Below, one piece after another: positions 7,668-15,771 of a stretch of 64,000 nucleotides of DNA (the stretch's first letter is position 1; every line of letters starts with the position of its first letter). The notes below the pieces were generated by a model that was not told the DNA's origin, did not search any database, and was given only the letters and a program-made list of their open reading frames with translations. A program made the position numbers and the translations under genes. Source of the DNA: Odoribacter sp. (GTDB taxonomy: Bacteria > Bacteroidota > Bacteroidia > Bacteroidales > Prolixibacteraceae); assembly GCA_013824715.1 (NCBI GenBank), contig PNOH01000015.1, positions 33,866 to 97,865 on the forward strand, given 5' to 3'.

Positions 7668-8672
7668 GTGAAGACAAACTGGGCATATAAAGTGGTAAAG
7701 TACCTGAAAAAGGTATATTTCAGAAACGACAAACGCGTTGTGGCCTATCTCGTCTGCGTGGTCATTGCAACTTTTTTCTGGTTCCTGAATGCACTGAGCA
7801 AAACCTACACGGTTGACATGGTAGTCCCGGTCAGCTACAGCAACTTTCCTGATAACAAAACCTTATCGAACAAACCTCCCGATCAGTTCGACCTGAAAGT
7901 GAAAGCACACGGATTTACCATTCTGCGGCACCGCTTAAGTTTATTCTTCATACCACTGGAATTTAATGTGAACGACATGACCAACAACCGGATGAAGGAA
8001 AGCCACAAAAGCAGTTATGCCTTTCCTGCAAGGCAATTCCTGACCGAAATATCCTACCTGTTATCAAACGACATGGAGCTTCTGAGCATGAGCCCCGATA
8101 CCCTGTTCTTTAAATTCGACCAAATGGGGCAAAAACGCTTAAAGGTAAAGCCACAATTAAAAGTTAATTTGAAAAAACAGTACCAGATTTCAGGAGATAT
8201 CCGAAGCGCTCCTGATTCGGTTACCGTATTTGGGCCACAATCGGCTATTGATACACTTCAATTCGCTTATACCGAAATCCTGCGGTTTAATGATGCCGAC
8301 CAGCCTGTACAGACAAAGTCCGGAATAAGCGCCTTGAAAGATATTTTTTTTGAACCTCAACAGATTGAACTGAGTTTTCCGGTTGAAGAATACACCGAAG
8401 CCCGGCAATTGGTCCCGGTTGTGCTTACCGGTAAGCCTGCCAATTTGACTGTCAAATTATTTCCACCTAAAGTAAAAGTCACATTTCAGGTAAGCTTAAG
8501 CCGTTTTTCTGAAATAAAGCCTGAAGATTTTAAACTAACCGTTTCGTATAACGATATTATTGAAGGTAAACTTCGCCTGAAAATAGAAGCAGAAACAACG
8601 CCTGCCTTTATCTATTCCCTGAAAATTACCCCTGAAGAACTCGAATACCTCATCGAAGAACTAAAGCCATGA
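7668..8672 (+). CDS. YbbR-like domain membrane protein (CdaR-like)
   Basis: From the GTG at 7668 the product is 334 residues: a short basic N-terminus, one membrane helix (VVAYLVCVVIATFFWFLNAL), then an extracytoplasmic part with repeated YbbR beta domains (for example MVVPVSYSNFPDN and KPQLKVNLKKQYQISGDIR with PDSVTVFGPQSAID). In Firmicutes CdaR of this family regulates the diadenylate cyclase CdaA; the Bacteroidota role is not established. The frame opens earlier at an ATG (7638), but that codon lies in the loop of a terminator, so the GTG after the T-run is preferred. The stop overlaps coaE by 4 nt. Confidence 0.78.
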   Translation: MKTNWAYKVVKYLKKVYFRNDKRVVAYLVCVVIATFFWFLNALSKTYTVDMVVPVSYSNFPDNKTLSNKPPDQFDLKVKAHGFTILRHRLSLFFIPLEFNVNDMTNNRMKESHKSSYAFPARQFLTEISYLLSNDMELLSMSPDTLFFKFDQMGQKRLKVKPQLKVNLKKQYQISGDIRSAPDSVTVFGPQSAIDTLQFAYTEILRFNDADQPVQTKSGISALKDIFFEPQQIELSFPVEEYTEARQLVPVVLTGKPANLTVKLFPPKVKVTFQVSLSRFSEIKPEDFKLTVSYNDIIEGKLRLKIEAETTPAFIYSLKITPEELEYLIEELKP

Positions 8673-9256
8673 TCAAAGTCGGAATTACCGGAGGAATTGG
8701 AAGCGGCAAAAGTACAGTTTGCAAAGTCTTCAGGGTTTTAGGCATTCCGGTTTTTGAAGCCGACAGTACCGCCAAACAATTGATGAACACCGATCCTTCG
8801 CTCCGGGAACAATTGATTCAATTGTTCGGCACAGCAGTTTACCTGCCCAATCTGACTATTGACCGAAAATACCTGGCCGGAATTGTGTTCAGCAACGCAT
8901 CTTTACTCAGAAAACTGAATGAAATTGTTCATCCTGCTGTGCGGAAATCGTTCAACGAATGGTGCCTTATTCAGCATTCGCCTTATGTGATTCACGAAGC
9001 CGCTATCTTGTTTGAGAGCGGTTTTTATAAATTGATGGATAAAACCATTGCTGTGGTTACTGATGAAACTGAGCGAATTGATCGCGTTGTGAAACGTGAT
9101 TACATTACTGTTGAGATGGTCCGGCAAAGAATCAAAAACCAGTGGAACGACGAACAACGAATAAAACTGGCTGATTTTGTAATAGGAAACAACAACAATG
9201 AACTAATTATTCCACAAATTATTGAAATAGATAAAAAAATCAGGACAAATGGCTAA
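8669..9256 (+). CDS. coaE: Dephospho-CoA kinase
   Basis: A 195-residue P-loop kinase catalysing the last step of coenzyme A synthesis, ATP-dependent phosphorylation of the 3'-hydroxyl of dephospho-CoA. The Walker A GITGGIGSGKSTVCKVF is at 5-21, with FEADSTAKQLM for the acceptor region, EAAILFESGFYKLMD, and the lid Arg-rich RIDRVVKRD. Length is normal. The ATG overlaps the YbbR stop (ATGA) and its own stop overlaps the next start by 8 nt, so three genes appear translationally coupled. Confidence 0.95.
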   Translation: MIKVGITGGIGSGKSTVCKVFRVLGIPVFEADSTAKQLMNTDPSLREQLIQLFGTAVYLPNLTIDRKYLAGIVFSNASLLRKLNEIVHPAVRKSFNEWCLIQHSPYVIHEAAILFESGFYKLMDKTIAVVTDETERIDRVVKRDYITVEMVRQRIKNQWNDEQRIKLADFVIGNNNNELIIPQIIEIDKKIRTNG

Positions 9257-9980
9257 AATAGGAAAATGGATTACCGGTGGTTTGGGTTGGGCTTTCTTTG
9301 GACCAATCGGAGGAATTTTGGGATTTGTAGTCGGATCGATGTTCGACAATACTCAGGTAATAACCGGGCGTCAGGAGTATCAACCCGGGCAACCCACTAC
9401 GCAAGGTGGTTATATCATGAGTTTACTGGTTCTGGTAGCAGCGGTGATGAAAGCCGACAGTAAAGTCTTGAAGTCGGAACTCGATTATACCAAAGATTTT
9501 TTTGTTCGTACATTTGGAATTGCCGCTGCAGGCGAGGCGGTTAAAATTCTTCGCGACCTGTTGAATCAAAATATCCCGATTGCCGAAGTGTGCCAGCAGA
9601 TTCGTAAAAACATGGATCATCCCTCGCGCCTGCAATTGGTGCATTTTCTATTCGGAATTGCCGATGCCGACGGGCACGTTCATGAAACCGAGCACAAACT
9701 GATCAAACACATTGCCCAGCAAATGGGCATTAGTCAGAAAGACTACGAATCATTAGAATCGATGTTTGTAGCCAATACCGATGCGGCCTATAAAATTCTG
9801 GAGATTGAAACCACGGCCACTGACGACGAAATGAAAAAAGCCTACCGAAAAATGGCAGTCAAATACCACCCCGATAAAGTTCATTACCTGGGCGGAGACA
9901 TACAGAAAGCTGCACACGAAAAATTCCAGAAGGTGAATGAAGCTTGGGAGACCATCAAGAAACAAAGGAGGATTGTGTAA
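9249..9980 (+). CDS. TerB-like / DnaJ domain protein (DjlA-like)
   Basis: A 243-residue protein. Residues 8-32 form a Gly-rich membrane-spanning segment (GGLGWAFFGPIGGILGF). A TerB-like acidic helical domain follows (about 55-165, with KADSKVLKSELDY and DADGHVHETEH). A C-terminal J domain (about 178-240) carries the essential HPD motif at 207-209, so it should stimulate an Hsp70 (DnaK) partner. The order membrane helix-TerB-J matches DjlA, an inner-membrane co-chaperone. Co-chaperone activity is inferred from HPD; clients are unknown. Confidence 0.88.
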   Translation: MAKIGKWITGGLGWAFFGPIGGILGFVVGSMFDNTQVITGRQEYQPGQPTTQGGYIMSLLVLVAAVMKADSKVLKSELDYTKDFFVRTFGIAAAGEAVKILRDLLNQNIPIAEVCQQIRKNMDHPSRLQLVHFLFGIADADGHVHETEHKLIKHIAQQMGISQKDYESLESMFVANTDAAYKILEIETTATDDEMKKAYRKMAVKYHPDKVHYLGGDIQKAAHEKFQKVNEAWETIKKQRRIV

Positions 9981-10014
9981 AAAGCCCGGAGTCGGAAGAC
10001 CGAAGTCAGAAGTA

Positions 10015-10052
10015 AAAAAAGCTTGCCGAGAGGAATCTACAAGCTTTTTTTA
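10015..10052 (+). terminator. Intrinsic terminator after the DnaJ-domain gene
   Basis: Stem AAAAAAGCTTG (10015-10025) / CAAGCTTTTTT (10040-10050) with a 14-nt loop. A/T runs flank both sides, so it may also stop leftward transcription from recG. Confidence 0.75.
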
Positions 10053-10065
10053 TTTAATTACATGT

Positions 10066-10149
10066 CCGTTGCCTGAAGGCCAACGGCAAAGAATAGCGTT
10101 ATTCTCGTTCAATGCTCTGTTATCCTTTGCCGTCTGCTTTAGCTGACGG
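10066..10149. repeat. Compound palindromic repeat between convergent genes
   Basis: Two hairpins, CCGTTG...CAACGG (10066-10086) and CCGTC-GCT-TT-AGC-GACGG (10130-10149), are themselves flanked inward by complementary ACGGCAAAGAATAGC and GTTATCCTTTGCCGT, so the whole 84 bp can fold as one branched structure. It lies between the 3' ends of the DnaJ-domain gene and recG. The build resembles REP/BIME-type dispersed palindromes. Confidence 0.75.
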
Positions 10150-10163
10150 ACTTGGACAATGCA

Positions 10164-12263
10164 TCAACTAATCGAGCTCCAGTTAAATTCGGTGTTTTTC
10201 ATTTTCAGGAGATTATAAACCAGAATCTGGTTTTCCTGCTTTTCCAGTCGCGGATCATTGTCGAGCAAGTCGGAGGCCTGGTTGCGGGCATGTTGAAGTA
10301 TCTCCCCATCGCGGCCCAGATTGGCAATTTTCAGTGTAAACCCAATGCCGCTTTGCTGAGTTCCTTCCAAATCTCCAGGTCCACGCAACTGCATATCCAC
10401 CTCAGCAATTTCAAATCCATCGTTGGTACGAACCATGGTTTCGAGCCGTTTGCGGCTTTCGTTGCTTATTTTATACGACGACATCAGCAAACAATAAGAC
10501 TGTTCGGCGCCCCGGCCAACCCTGCCCCGCAACTGGTGCAATTGTGACAGGCCAAAACGTTCGGCGCTTTCGATAATCATGACCGAGGCATTCGGCACAT
10601 CAACACCCACTTCAATGACGGTAGTGGCTACCATGATCTGCGTTTTCCCTTCCTTGAACAAATTCATTTCGGCTTCCTTGTCGGATGACTTCATTTTGCC
10701 GTGCACCATACTAATCGAGTACCGTGCAAAAACCTGTTTAAGAAGCTCAAAACCATTTTCCACATTCTTCAGATCGAGCTTTTCCGATTCTTTAATCAAC
10801 GGATAAACCACGTAAACCTGCCGGCCTGCTTCAACCTGATCGCGCATAAAATCGTAAACCTGTTTCCGGCGGTTTTCGTGATAATGCATGGTTTGTATTG
10901 GTTTACGCCCGGGTGGAAGTTCGTCTATGACCGAAACATCCAGATCGCCATAAACGGTCATGGCCAGCGTTCGTGGTATTGGAGTGGCAGTCATGACCAA
11001 CACATGTGGCGGGGTAAATTCATTCTTTTTCCAGAGTTTGGCGCGTTGGGCAACGCCGAAGCGATGCTGCTCGTCAACAATCACCAATCCAAGTTTCCGG
11101 AAGTTAACCTTATCTTCAATCAACGCATGCGTTCCGATCAGCAATTGCAGGCTACCATCTTCCAGGTGTTTATGAATTTCGGTTCGTTTGGCAATCCTGG
11201 TAGAACCTGTCAGCAAGGCAATTTTGATTCCCAGGCCATCGGTCATTTTTTTGATCGAATTGTAATGCTGAATGGCCAGAATTTCAGTCGGCGCCATCAG
11301 GCTCACCTGAAAACCATTGTCGAAGGCAATCAGTGCGGTCATTAATGCTACCAGTGTTTTTCCGCTTCCTACATCGCCCTGAAGCAGGCGGTTCATTTGT
11401 TTGCCCGAGCCCATATCCTTACGGATTTCCTTAATCACCTTTTTCTGGGCATTTGTCAGCTCAAACGGAAGGTAATTATTGAAAAAAGTATTCAGGTTGT
11501 ATCCAACCTGCGAAAACACAAAACCTTTAAACGAGCTTTCACGTTTGTGTTTCAGGCTTAATATTTTTAACTGAATGAAAAAGAGTTCTTCAAATTTTAG
11601 CCTGAACAGGGCGTTTTTCAGCAGATTTGGGTTTTCAGGAAAATGAACCTGCCGTAACGCCATAGGCAACGACATAAGTTTTAACTTTGAAATTAATGTT
11701 GGGGGAAGCGATTCATAAATCTTGCCCTCTATCAGCGCCGACAAATTGAATTGAAATTTATTTAAAGCCTTGCTCGTCATAAACTTCTGCTTCATTTTTT
11801 CGGTCGTATTATAAAATGCCTGAAAAATGCCCGTACTCACAGGTTTGTTTTCAGCCGGTTCGAGTTCAGGATGAACCATATTCAATTTTCCGCCAAAAAC
11901 GGATGGTTTTCCAAAGACAATATATTCAACATGGGTACGGATATTTTCTTTCGCCCATTTGATTCCCTGAAACCACAGCAGTTCCATCACTCCTGAATTG
12001 TCGCTAAAATGAGCTATCAAACGTTGTTTTAAGCCTTCTCCTGAAGTTTCGAACCGGAGAATTGTGCCTTTCAACTGAATGTAGGACATGGTACTGGTGA
12101 CTTCCGATATCTTGTAAAATTTAGTCCGGTCAATATATTTGTAGGGAAAATAGTACAGGAGGTCGTTGAAGGTGAATATCTTCAATTCCTTTTTAAGCAG
12201 CTCGGCCCGTTGAGGCCCGACACCCGGTAAAAATTTAATATCCTGTTCCAGAAATTCTGACAT
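10164..12263 (-). CDS. recG: ATP-dependent DNA helicase RecG
   Basis: A 699-residue superfamily 2 helicase that remodels stalled forks and branch-migrates Holliday junctions. The N-terminal wedge domain includes LPGVGPQRAELLKKEL (12-27) and an OB fold. The motor has Walker A GDVGSGKT (296-303), the VDEQHRFGVAQR motif II region, TATPIPRTLAM, and a C-terminal lobe ending with RFGLSQLHQLRGRVGRG, the RecG signature. The ATG at 12263 gives the family length; the longer frame to 12407 would extend into palindromic repeats and is rejected. It is convergent with the DnaJ-domain gene. Confidence 0.95.
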   Translation of the reverse strand: MSEFLEQDIKFLPGVGPQRAELLKKELKIFTFNDLLYYFPYKYIDRTKFYKISEVTSTMSYIQLKGTILRFETSGEGLKQRLIAHFSDNSGVMELLWFQGIKWAKENIRTHVEYIVFGKPSVFGGKLNMVHPELEPAENKPVSTGIFQAFYNTTEKMKQKFMTSKALNKFQFNLSALIEGKIYESLPPTLISKLKLMSLPMALRQVHFPENPNLLKNALFRLKFEELFFIQLKILSLKHKRESSFKGFVFSQVGYNLNTFFNNYLPFELTNAQKKVIKEIRKDMGSGKQMNRLLQGDVGSGKTLVALMTALIAFDNGFQVSLMAPTEILAIQHYNSIKKMTDGLGIKIALLTGSTRIAKRTEIHKHLEDGSLQLLIGTHALIEDKVNFRKLGLVIVDEQHRFGVAQRAKLWKKNEFTPPHVLVMTATPIPRTLAMTVYGDLDVSVIDELPPGRKPIQTMHYHENRRKQVYDFMRDQVEAGRQVYVVYPLIKESEKLDLKNVENGFELLKQVFARYSISMVHGKMKSSDKEAEMNLFKEGKTQIMVATTVIEVGVDVPNASVMIIESAERFGLSQLHQLRGRVGRGAEQSYCLLMSSYKISNESRKRLETMVRTNDGFEIAEVDMQLRGPGDLEGTQQSGIGFTLKIANLGRDGEILQHARNQASDLLDNDPRLEKQENQILVYNLLKMKNTEFNWSSIS

Positions 12264-12311
12264 AAGGCAAAGATAAAAAATTGGTGAACTTATCGGTTTG
12301 TATTCGGGGTC

Positions 12312-12581
12312 GGGTGTACGACAAAAATCCATTTTTGAAGAAATTAACCACGAAGTGGTTGAATGTGAATAGGGGGTAAGGTAAAGATAGTTTTTGCAAC
12401 CCTGCAAGGGGTTGAATTTGTTCTTTTTTGATATTCAACCCTTTGCAGGGTTGTTGTCCATTGTCGCTATTTTACCCCGGATTCCATCCGGGGCTATTGA
12501 TATTAAATCCCTTCAGGATTTCAAAAAACATTTGATCACCGAAAAATGAAATTATCCATTTAGGAATTTTGTCGTACACCC
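12312..12581. repeat. Nested palindrome island between recG and the ABC ATPase gene
   Basis: An outer inverted repeat of 19 bp (GGGTGTACGACAAAAATCC at 12312-12330 and its near-complement at 12563-12581) encloses four inner palindromes: AACCAC-GAA-GTGGTT (12346-12360); a 21-bp arm pair starting CAACCCTGCAAGGGG (12397-12417 with 12433-12453); CCCCGGAT-TCC-ATCCGGGG (12475-12493); and AAATCC...GGATTT (12505-12521). Nothing in it looks coding. It fills most of the 446-bp gap 12264-12709 between two divergent genes, so their promoters must lie in or beside it. Structure is typical of dispersed Bacteroidota palindromic repeats. Confidence 0.85.
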
Positions 12582-12709
12582 TCGGGGTCTCCGTTAAAAA
12601 ACTTCAGGAATGTACTAATATCGGTTCAAAAAGCTAAATTCGCCGTGACAAAAATGTAATGATCGGAAACTAATCGGAACTAATCAACACATATCAATAA
12701 GCCAACAAG

Positions 12710-13408
12710 ATGGATGCTGTTATCAAACTTCAAAAAATTGTCAAAAACTACAAGGTAGGAACTCAAATAGTCAGGGCTTTGCGCTCAGTAACCCTAAACA
12801 TTAATAAAGGCGAATACGTGGCCATAATGGGCGCTTCAGGCTCCGGCAAATCAACCCTGATGAACGTGATTGGATGCCTGGATACCCCGACCAGTGGTTT
12901 CTACGAACTGAATAATCAGGATGTAAGCCATTTATCAGACGATGAACTGGCCGAAATCCGCAACAAGGAAATTGGATTCGTTTTTCAGACCTTCAATTTG
13001 TTGCCACGGAGTACTGCCCTCGAAAACGTGATGTTACCTTTGGTTTATGCCGGAATGAAGAAGCAACAACGAATAACACAGGCGGAAAAAATCCTGACTG
13101 AAGTTGGTTTGGCTGACCGTATCGAACACAAGCCCAATGAATTATCCGGAGGACAGCGCCAGCGTGTGGCAGTAGCCCGCGCCCTGGTCAATAATCCGTG
13201 TATTTTGTTGGCCGATGAGCCTACCGGTAACCTGGATTCTCAAATTTCAGAAGAAATTATGCAATTATTTGCCGAAATCCATCGCAAGGGAAATACGCTG
13301 ATTGTGGTGACTCATGAAGAATCAATAGCTAAACATGCGCACCGCATTATCCGCCTGAAGGACGGTGAAGTTGAAGCTGATTTCATGAATCCTGATCCGG
13401 TGTATTAA
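12710..13408 (+). CDS. ABC transporter ATP-binding protein (MacB/LolD type)
   Basis: A 232-residue ABC ATPase. Walker A is GASGSGKST (41-49), the Q-loop [19 protein letters not shown] follows, then the signature [15 protein letters not shown] and Walker [13 protein letters not shown], with the H-loop in VVTHE. Subfamily features match MacB/LolD/FtsE ATPases that power FtsX-type permeases in lipoprotein release or macrolide/peptide export. No permease gene adjoins it; the MacB-like permease at 22617-23870 is a possible partner but is 9 kb away. Promoter signals must lie in the upstream repeat island. Confidence 0.9.
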   Translation: MDAVIKLQKIVKNYKVGTQIVRALRSVTLNINKGEYVAIMGASGSGKSTLMNVIGCLDTPTSGFYELNNQDVSHLSDDELAEIRNKEIGFVFQTFNLLPRSTALENVMLPLVYAGMKKQQRITQAEKILTEVGLADRIEHKPNELSGGQRQRVAVARALVNNPCILLADEPTGNLDSQISEEIMQLFAEIHRKGNTLIVVTHEESIAKHAHRIIRLKDGEVEADFMNPDPVY

Positions 13409-13415
13409 CAAATTT

Positions 13416-13490
13416 GTTGCGAGTTACGGGTTACGAGTTTCGAAAAACACGCAACCCGAATCCCGCAACCCGAATCCCGTAACCCTAATC
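13416..13490. repeat. Short tandem/inverted repeat in the intergenic gap
   Basis: GCAACCCGAATCCC occurs twice in tandem (13451-13464 and 13465-13478), followed by CGTAACCC; the complementary GGGTTACG lies just upstream. Similar CGCAACCCxxAACTCG sequence recurs at about 22579-22610. It separates the ABC ATPase and adenosyltransferase genes. Confidence 0.65.
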
Positions 13491-13499
13491 AATTTAACA

Positions 13500-14057
13500 A
13501 TGAAAATCTACACCCGCACAGGCGATGACGGAACCACCGGGTTAATTGGTGGTTCACGCGTCAAAAAACACGACATCCGGCTCGAAGCTTATGGAACGGT
13601 TGACGAACTGAACTCTTTTATTGGGGTGGTGCGCTCGCTGCAAACCGATGCACATGCCGATTCGGTACTTGAAAAAATTCAGCATAAACTGTTTATCATC
13701 GGGGCCAACCTGGCAAGCGACAATTCCATTTCGTTAATTAAAAAACAAATGCCTGTCGGCAAAACAGATATTGAATTGCTCGAAAAGGAGATGGACCTGA
13801 TGAACGAAGTGCTTCCGGAGCTCCGGAATTTCATTTTACCAGGAGGATGTCAGGCTTCTGCGTTTTGCCATGTAGCCCGCACTGTATGCCGCCGTGCCGA
13901 ACGCCATATTGTGGAATTGTCGGAAAAAACGGAAGTTGATCCGAACCTGGTCAGGTACATTAACCGCCTGTCTGACTACCTGTTCGTACTGTCAAGAAAG
14001 GTGTCGATGGATCAGAAAGCGCCGGAAATACTGTGGTCTCAGGAGCTTGGTGAATAA
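13500..14057 (+). CDS. PduO-type cob(I)alamin adenosyltransferase
   Basis: A 185-residue ATP:corrinoid adenosyltransferase that makes adenosylcobalamin from cob(I)alamin and ATP. The N-terminal KIYTRTGDDGTTGLIGGSRV (2-21) is the ATP-binding signature. EAYGTVDELNSFIGVV, then FILPGGCQASAFCHVARTVCRRAER and YINRLSDYLFVLSRK complete the conserved pattern of the five-helix trimeric PduO fold. It probably feeds a B12-dependent enzyme elsewhere. Separated from the ABC ATPase by repeats, so likely its own unit. Confidence 0.95.
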   Translation: MKIYTRTGDDGTTGLIGGSRVKKHDIRLEAYGTVDELNSFIGVVRSLQTDAHADSVLEKIQHKLFIIGANLASDNSISLIKKQMPVGKTDIELLEKEMDLMNEVLPELRNFILPGGCQASAFCHVARTVCRRAERHIVELSEKTEVDPNLVRYINRLSDYLFVLSRKVSMDQKAPEILWSQELGE

Positions 14058-14070
14058 ATTTTTGAATTGT

Positions 14071-14099
14071 TTGCAGAAACCGATTTTTTGTTATATTCG
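14071..14099 (+). promoter_or_regulatory. Candidate promoter for the DUF2795 gene
   Basis: TTG (14071-14073), 18 bp, then TATATTCG (14092-14099), close to the Bacteroidota consensus TTG-N19-TAnnTTTG. Expected transcript start is about 40 bp upstream of the ATG at 14148. Confidence 0.5.
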
Positions 14100-14147
14100 C
14101 AGAAGTTTTAAAAAAAAACAAGTAATAACCTCATAACATTTATTAAT

Positions 14148-14369
14148 ATGTACTGGACGCTCGAATTAGCCTCTAAATTAGAGGATGCCCCATGGCCGGC
14201 AAGCAAAGACGAATTAATTGACTTTGCTATACGTAGTGGCGCTCCGCTTGAAGTAATTGAAAATTTGCAGGAGATTGAAGACGAAGGAGAGATTTATGAG
14301 AGTATTGAAGACATCTGGCCCGATTACCCCAGCAAAGATGATTTCTTTTTTAATGAAGACGAATACTAA
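14148..14369 (+). CDS. DUF2795 domain protein
   Basis: A 73-residue acidic protein beginning MYWTLELASKLEDAPWPASK and continuing DELIDFAIRSGAPLEVIENL, the DUF2795 pattern common as a small stand-alone protein in Bacteroidota. The C-terminus is strongly acidic with an aromatic DDFFF stretch. Function is unknown. It has its own candidate promoter and a strong terminator, so it appears monocistronic, which suggests a highly expressed small protein. It is the last core-like gene before the accessory island. Confidence 0.88.
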   Translation: MYWTLELASKLEDAPWPASKDELIDFAIRSGAPLEVIENLQEIEDEGEIYESIEDIWPDYPSKDDFFFNEDEY

Positions 14370-14386
14370 TTTTCGTTCACATACAG

Positions 14387-14418
14387 AAACGCAAGGTCGA
14401 AAGCCTTGCGTTTTTGTT
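14387..14418 (+). terminator. Intrinsic terminator after the DUF2795 gene
   Basis: Perfect 10-bp stem AAACGCAAGG (14387-14396) / CCTTGCGTTT (14404-14413) with a 7-nt loop and a following T-rich run. Confidence 0.9.
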
Positions 14419-14441
14419 TGATGGTGGTTTGTAATAGGCAC

Positions 14442-14474
14442 ACTGATCCAATGACTTGGGGTCATCGGATCAGT
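14442..14474. repeat. Hairpin at the left edge of the accessory island
   Basis: ACTGATCC-A-ATGAC / GTCAT-C-GGATCAGT with a TTGG-centred loop. A long stem with one opposed mismatch and no coding potential. It lies between the DUF2795 terminator and the operator-like site. Confidence 0.75.
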
Positions 14475-14542
14475 TGTTCGGATAACGATCATCCACAACC
14501 AACGGATGACAAAGTATTGATATACAAATAATAATTGTGAAT

Positions 14543-14559
14543 TATCGCATATTGCGATA
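14543..14559. promoter_or_regulatory. Operator-like palindrome
   Basis: TATCGCA-TAT-TGCGATA, a perfect 7-bp dyad with a 3-bp spacer in an A/T-rich setting. Its size and symmetry suit a dimeric helix-turn-helix repressor such as an antitoxin, but no regulator gene adjoins it. The site may be an orphan left by a lost gene. Confidence 0.4.
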
Positions 14560-14570
14560 TGAGAATCAGG

Positions 14571-14666
14571 CTGAAAATGCAAACCTCTGCCTTAATTTAC
14601 TGACGGGGTGACTCGAGTCACCACGTCAGTAGTTCAGGAAAGGTTTATTCCTGAAAATGCAAACCT
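14571..14666. repeat. 34-bp palindrome flanked by 16-bp direct repeats
   Basis: TACTGACG-GG-GTGACTC / GAGTCAC-CA-CGTCAGTA (14598-14631) is a self-complementary 34-bp sequence with no loop. It lies between two identical copies of CTGAAAATGCAAACCT (14571-14586 and 14651-14666), 80 bp apart. The arrangement suggests a small transposed or recombined unit. Confidence 0.75.
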
Positions 14667-14867
14667 GCTCCGGTGTTGGGCTAATTTCTCAGGTGAAGGA
14701 TAAAACCGCGAATTGGGTGGAAGATGGAGTTCATAACCGCTGAATTGCCGGATACCAACATCCGGAAAATGATCGGTGAGGCGGGGATGCACCAGAATGC
14801 GGTAATTGTCGGAAACCGAAACCAAATCCCGGTCGAAGGCACGGTGAAGGGTTGGAGAAAGGGTTAA
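14634..14867 (-). pseudogene. Fossil C-terminus of an HNH restriction-type endonuclease
   Basis: An open frame of 77 codons without a usable start reads LTLSPTLHRAFDRDLVSVSD, then NYRILVHPRL, GIRQFSGYELHLPP, NSRFYPSPEKLAQHR. This is the usual end of HNH endonucleases in which LHRAFDRG completes the nuclease site and P-E-L--HR closes the protein. The central HNH motif and everything N-terminal to it are missing, and a stop sits directly upstream. It lies 44 bp downstream of the methyltransferase-HIT gene on the same strand. Recognised by pattern, not by search. Confidence 0.65.
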
Positions 14868-14910
14868 TCAAAAGAGAAGTTAGATAACTTTATTAGAACA
14901 GACCTCAGTT

Positions 14911-15771
14911 TTAATAGCTTCTTTTATCCGGTATTAATCCACGAATTCCACCTCTTGGTTCTTTAACATCACCTCTATATCGCGGTACCAAATGTATATG
15001 AACATGAGGAATCGTTTGCCCTGCTGACTCATTGATGTTGATTCCAACATTGAACCCGTCAGGATTAAATTCCGTCTTTATAATCTCTCTTACTTTGTTC
15101 AACATAAACCAACAAGCAGATTGTTCTTTGAAAGTGAGTTCGAAATAATCAGGACAATGTTTTTTAGAAATTATTAAAGCATGTCCTTTGCTGACAGGGA
15201 ACTTATCAAACATTGCATAAGCAGTAGCAGATTCTAAAATCAATTTTCTTTCTGGCTCAGGATTGCAAAACGGACAATCAATATTTTCTGCTCTGTAGTG
15301 TTGGTTATAGTGTTTATATACATATATTTCACAACTTGCATTTTCGAAAATTGATTTATAACCCAACTTAACATTGCATTGATAAGTTGGTTTCTGATGA
15401 ATCTTATGAGTTCTGAAACCTTCATAAAGTAAATCTCTTCTAACGGCAAAGTATGCTTTACCTGTTGGCTTCAACAACTGAGAAATCATCATTAACACAT
15501 TCGCTTGTTCTTCCTGCATCAAAACATTTAGCACATAAAAGCAAATAATGGTATCAAATGTTTTAGTTGGATAATTTGGGAAGTAGTGTTTGTCGTAACC
15601 CTCAATACAAATGCCTTTCGATTTCAATAATTCAACATCTTTTCCAAATCCACAACCAAAATCTAAAACATCACCTATCAATAAACTTTTGCTCAACAGA
15701 AGTTTTGCAGGAAATGAAAGCGTTTCTCTTTCTTTCGCAGTAAGGTGGCTGTATTGGTTATGTTTTGTCAT
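14911..15771 (-). CDS. Class I SAM methyltransferase fused to a HIT-family domain
   Basis: A 286-residue two-domain protein. Residues 1-160 are a Rossmann methyltransferase: motif I VLDFGCGFGKDVELL (35-49), acidic EGYDKHYFP (57-65), motif IV-like TIICFYVLNVL (74-84), then TGKAYFAVRRDL. Residues 165-286 are a HIT (histidine triad) domain with CPFC (166-169) and HVHIHLVPR (256-264), whose middle His258 would be the nucleophile for nucleotide hydrolysis or transfer. The ATG at 15771 overlaps the upstream HNH gene by 14 nt (ATGACAAAACATAA read in two frames), implying coupled synthesis. The methyl acceptor is unknown. A HIT partner suggests a nucleotide-linked substrate, which is inference. Confidence 0.85.
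   Translation of the reverse strand: MTKHNQYSHLTAKERETLSFPAKLLLSKSLLIGDVLDFGCGFGKDVELLKSKGICIEGYDKHYFPNYPTKTFDTIICFYVLNVLMQEEQANVLMMISQLLKPTGKAYFAVRRDLLYEGFRTHKIHQKPTYQCNVKLGYKSIFENASCEIYVYKHYNQHYRAENIDCPFCNPEPERKLILESATAYAMFDKFPVSKGHALIISKKHCPDYFELTFKEQSACWFMLNKVREIIKTEFNPDGFNVGININESAGQTIPHVHIHLVPRYRGDVKEPRGGIRGLIPDKRSY

Noticed and set aside
10701..11345. Long plus-strand open frame opposite recG
   Set aside because: It is antisense to a well-conserved helicase, has no recognisable domain and shows no start signal.
12264..12407. Upstream extension of RecG by 48 codons
   Set aside because: It reads through palindromic repeats and has no RecG-like sequence; the ATG at 12263 gives the family length and N-terminus.
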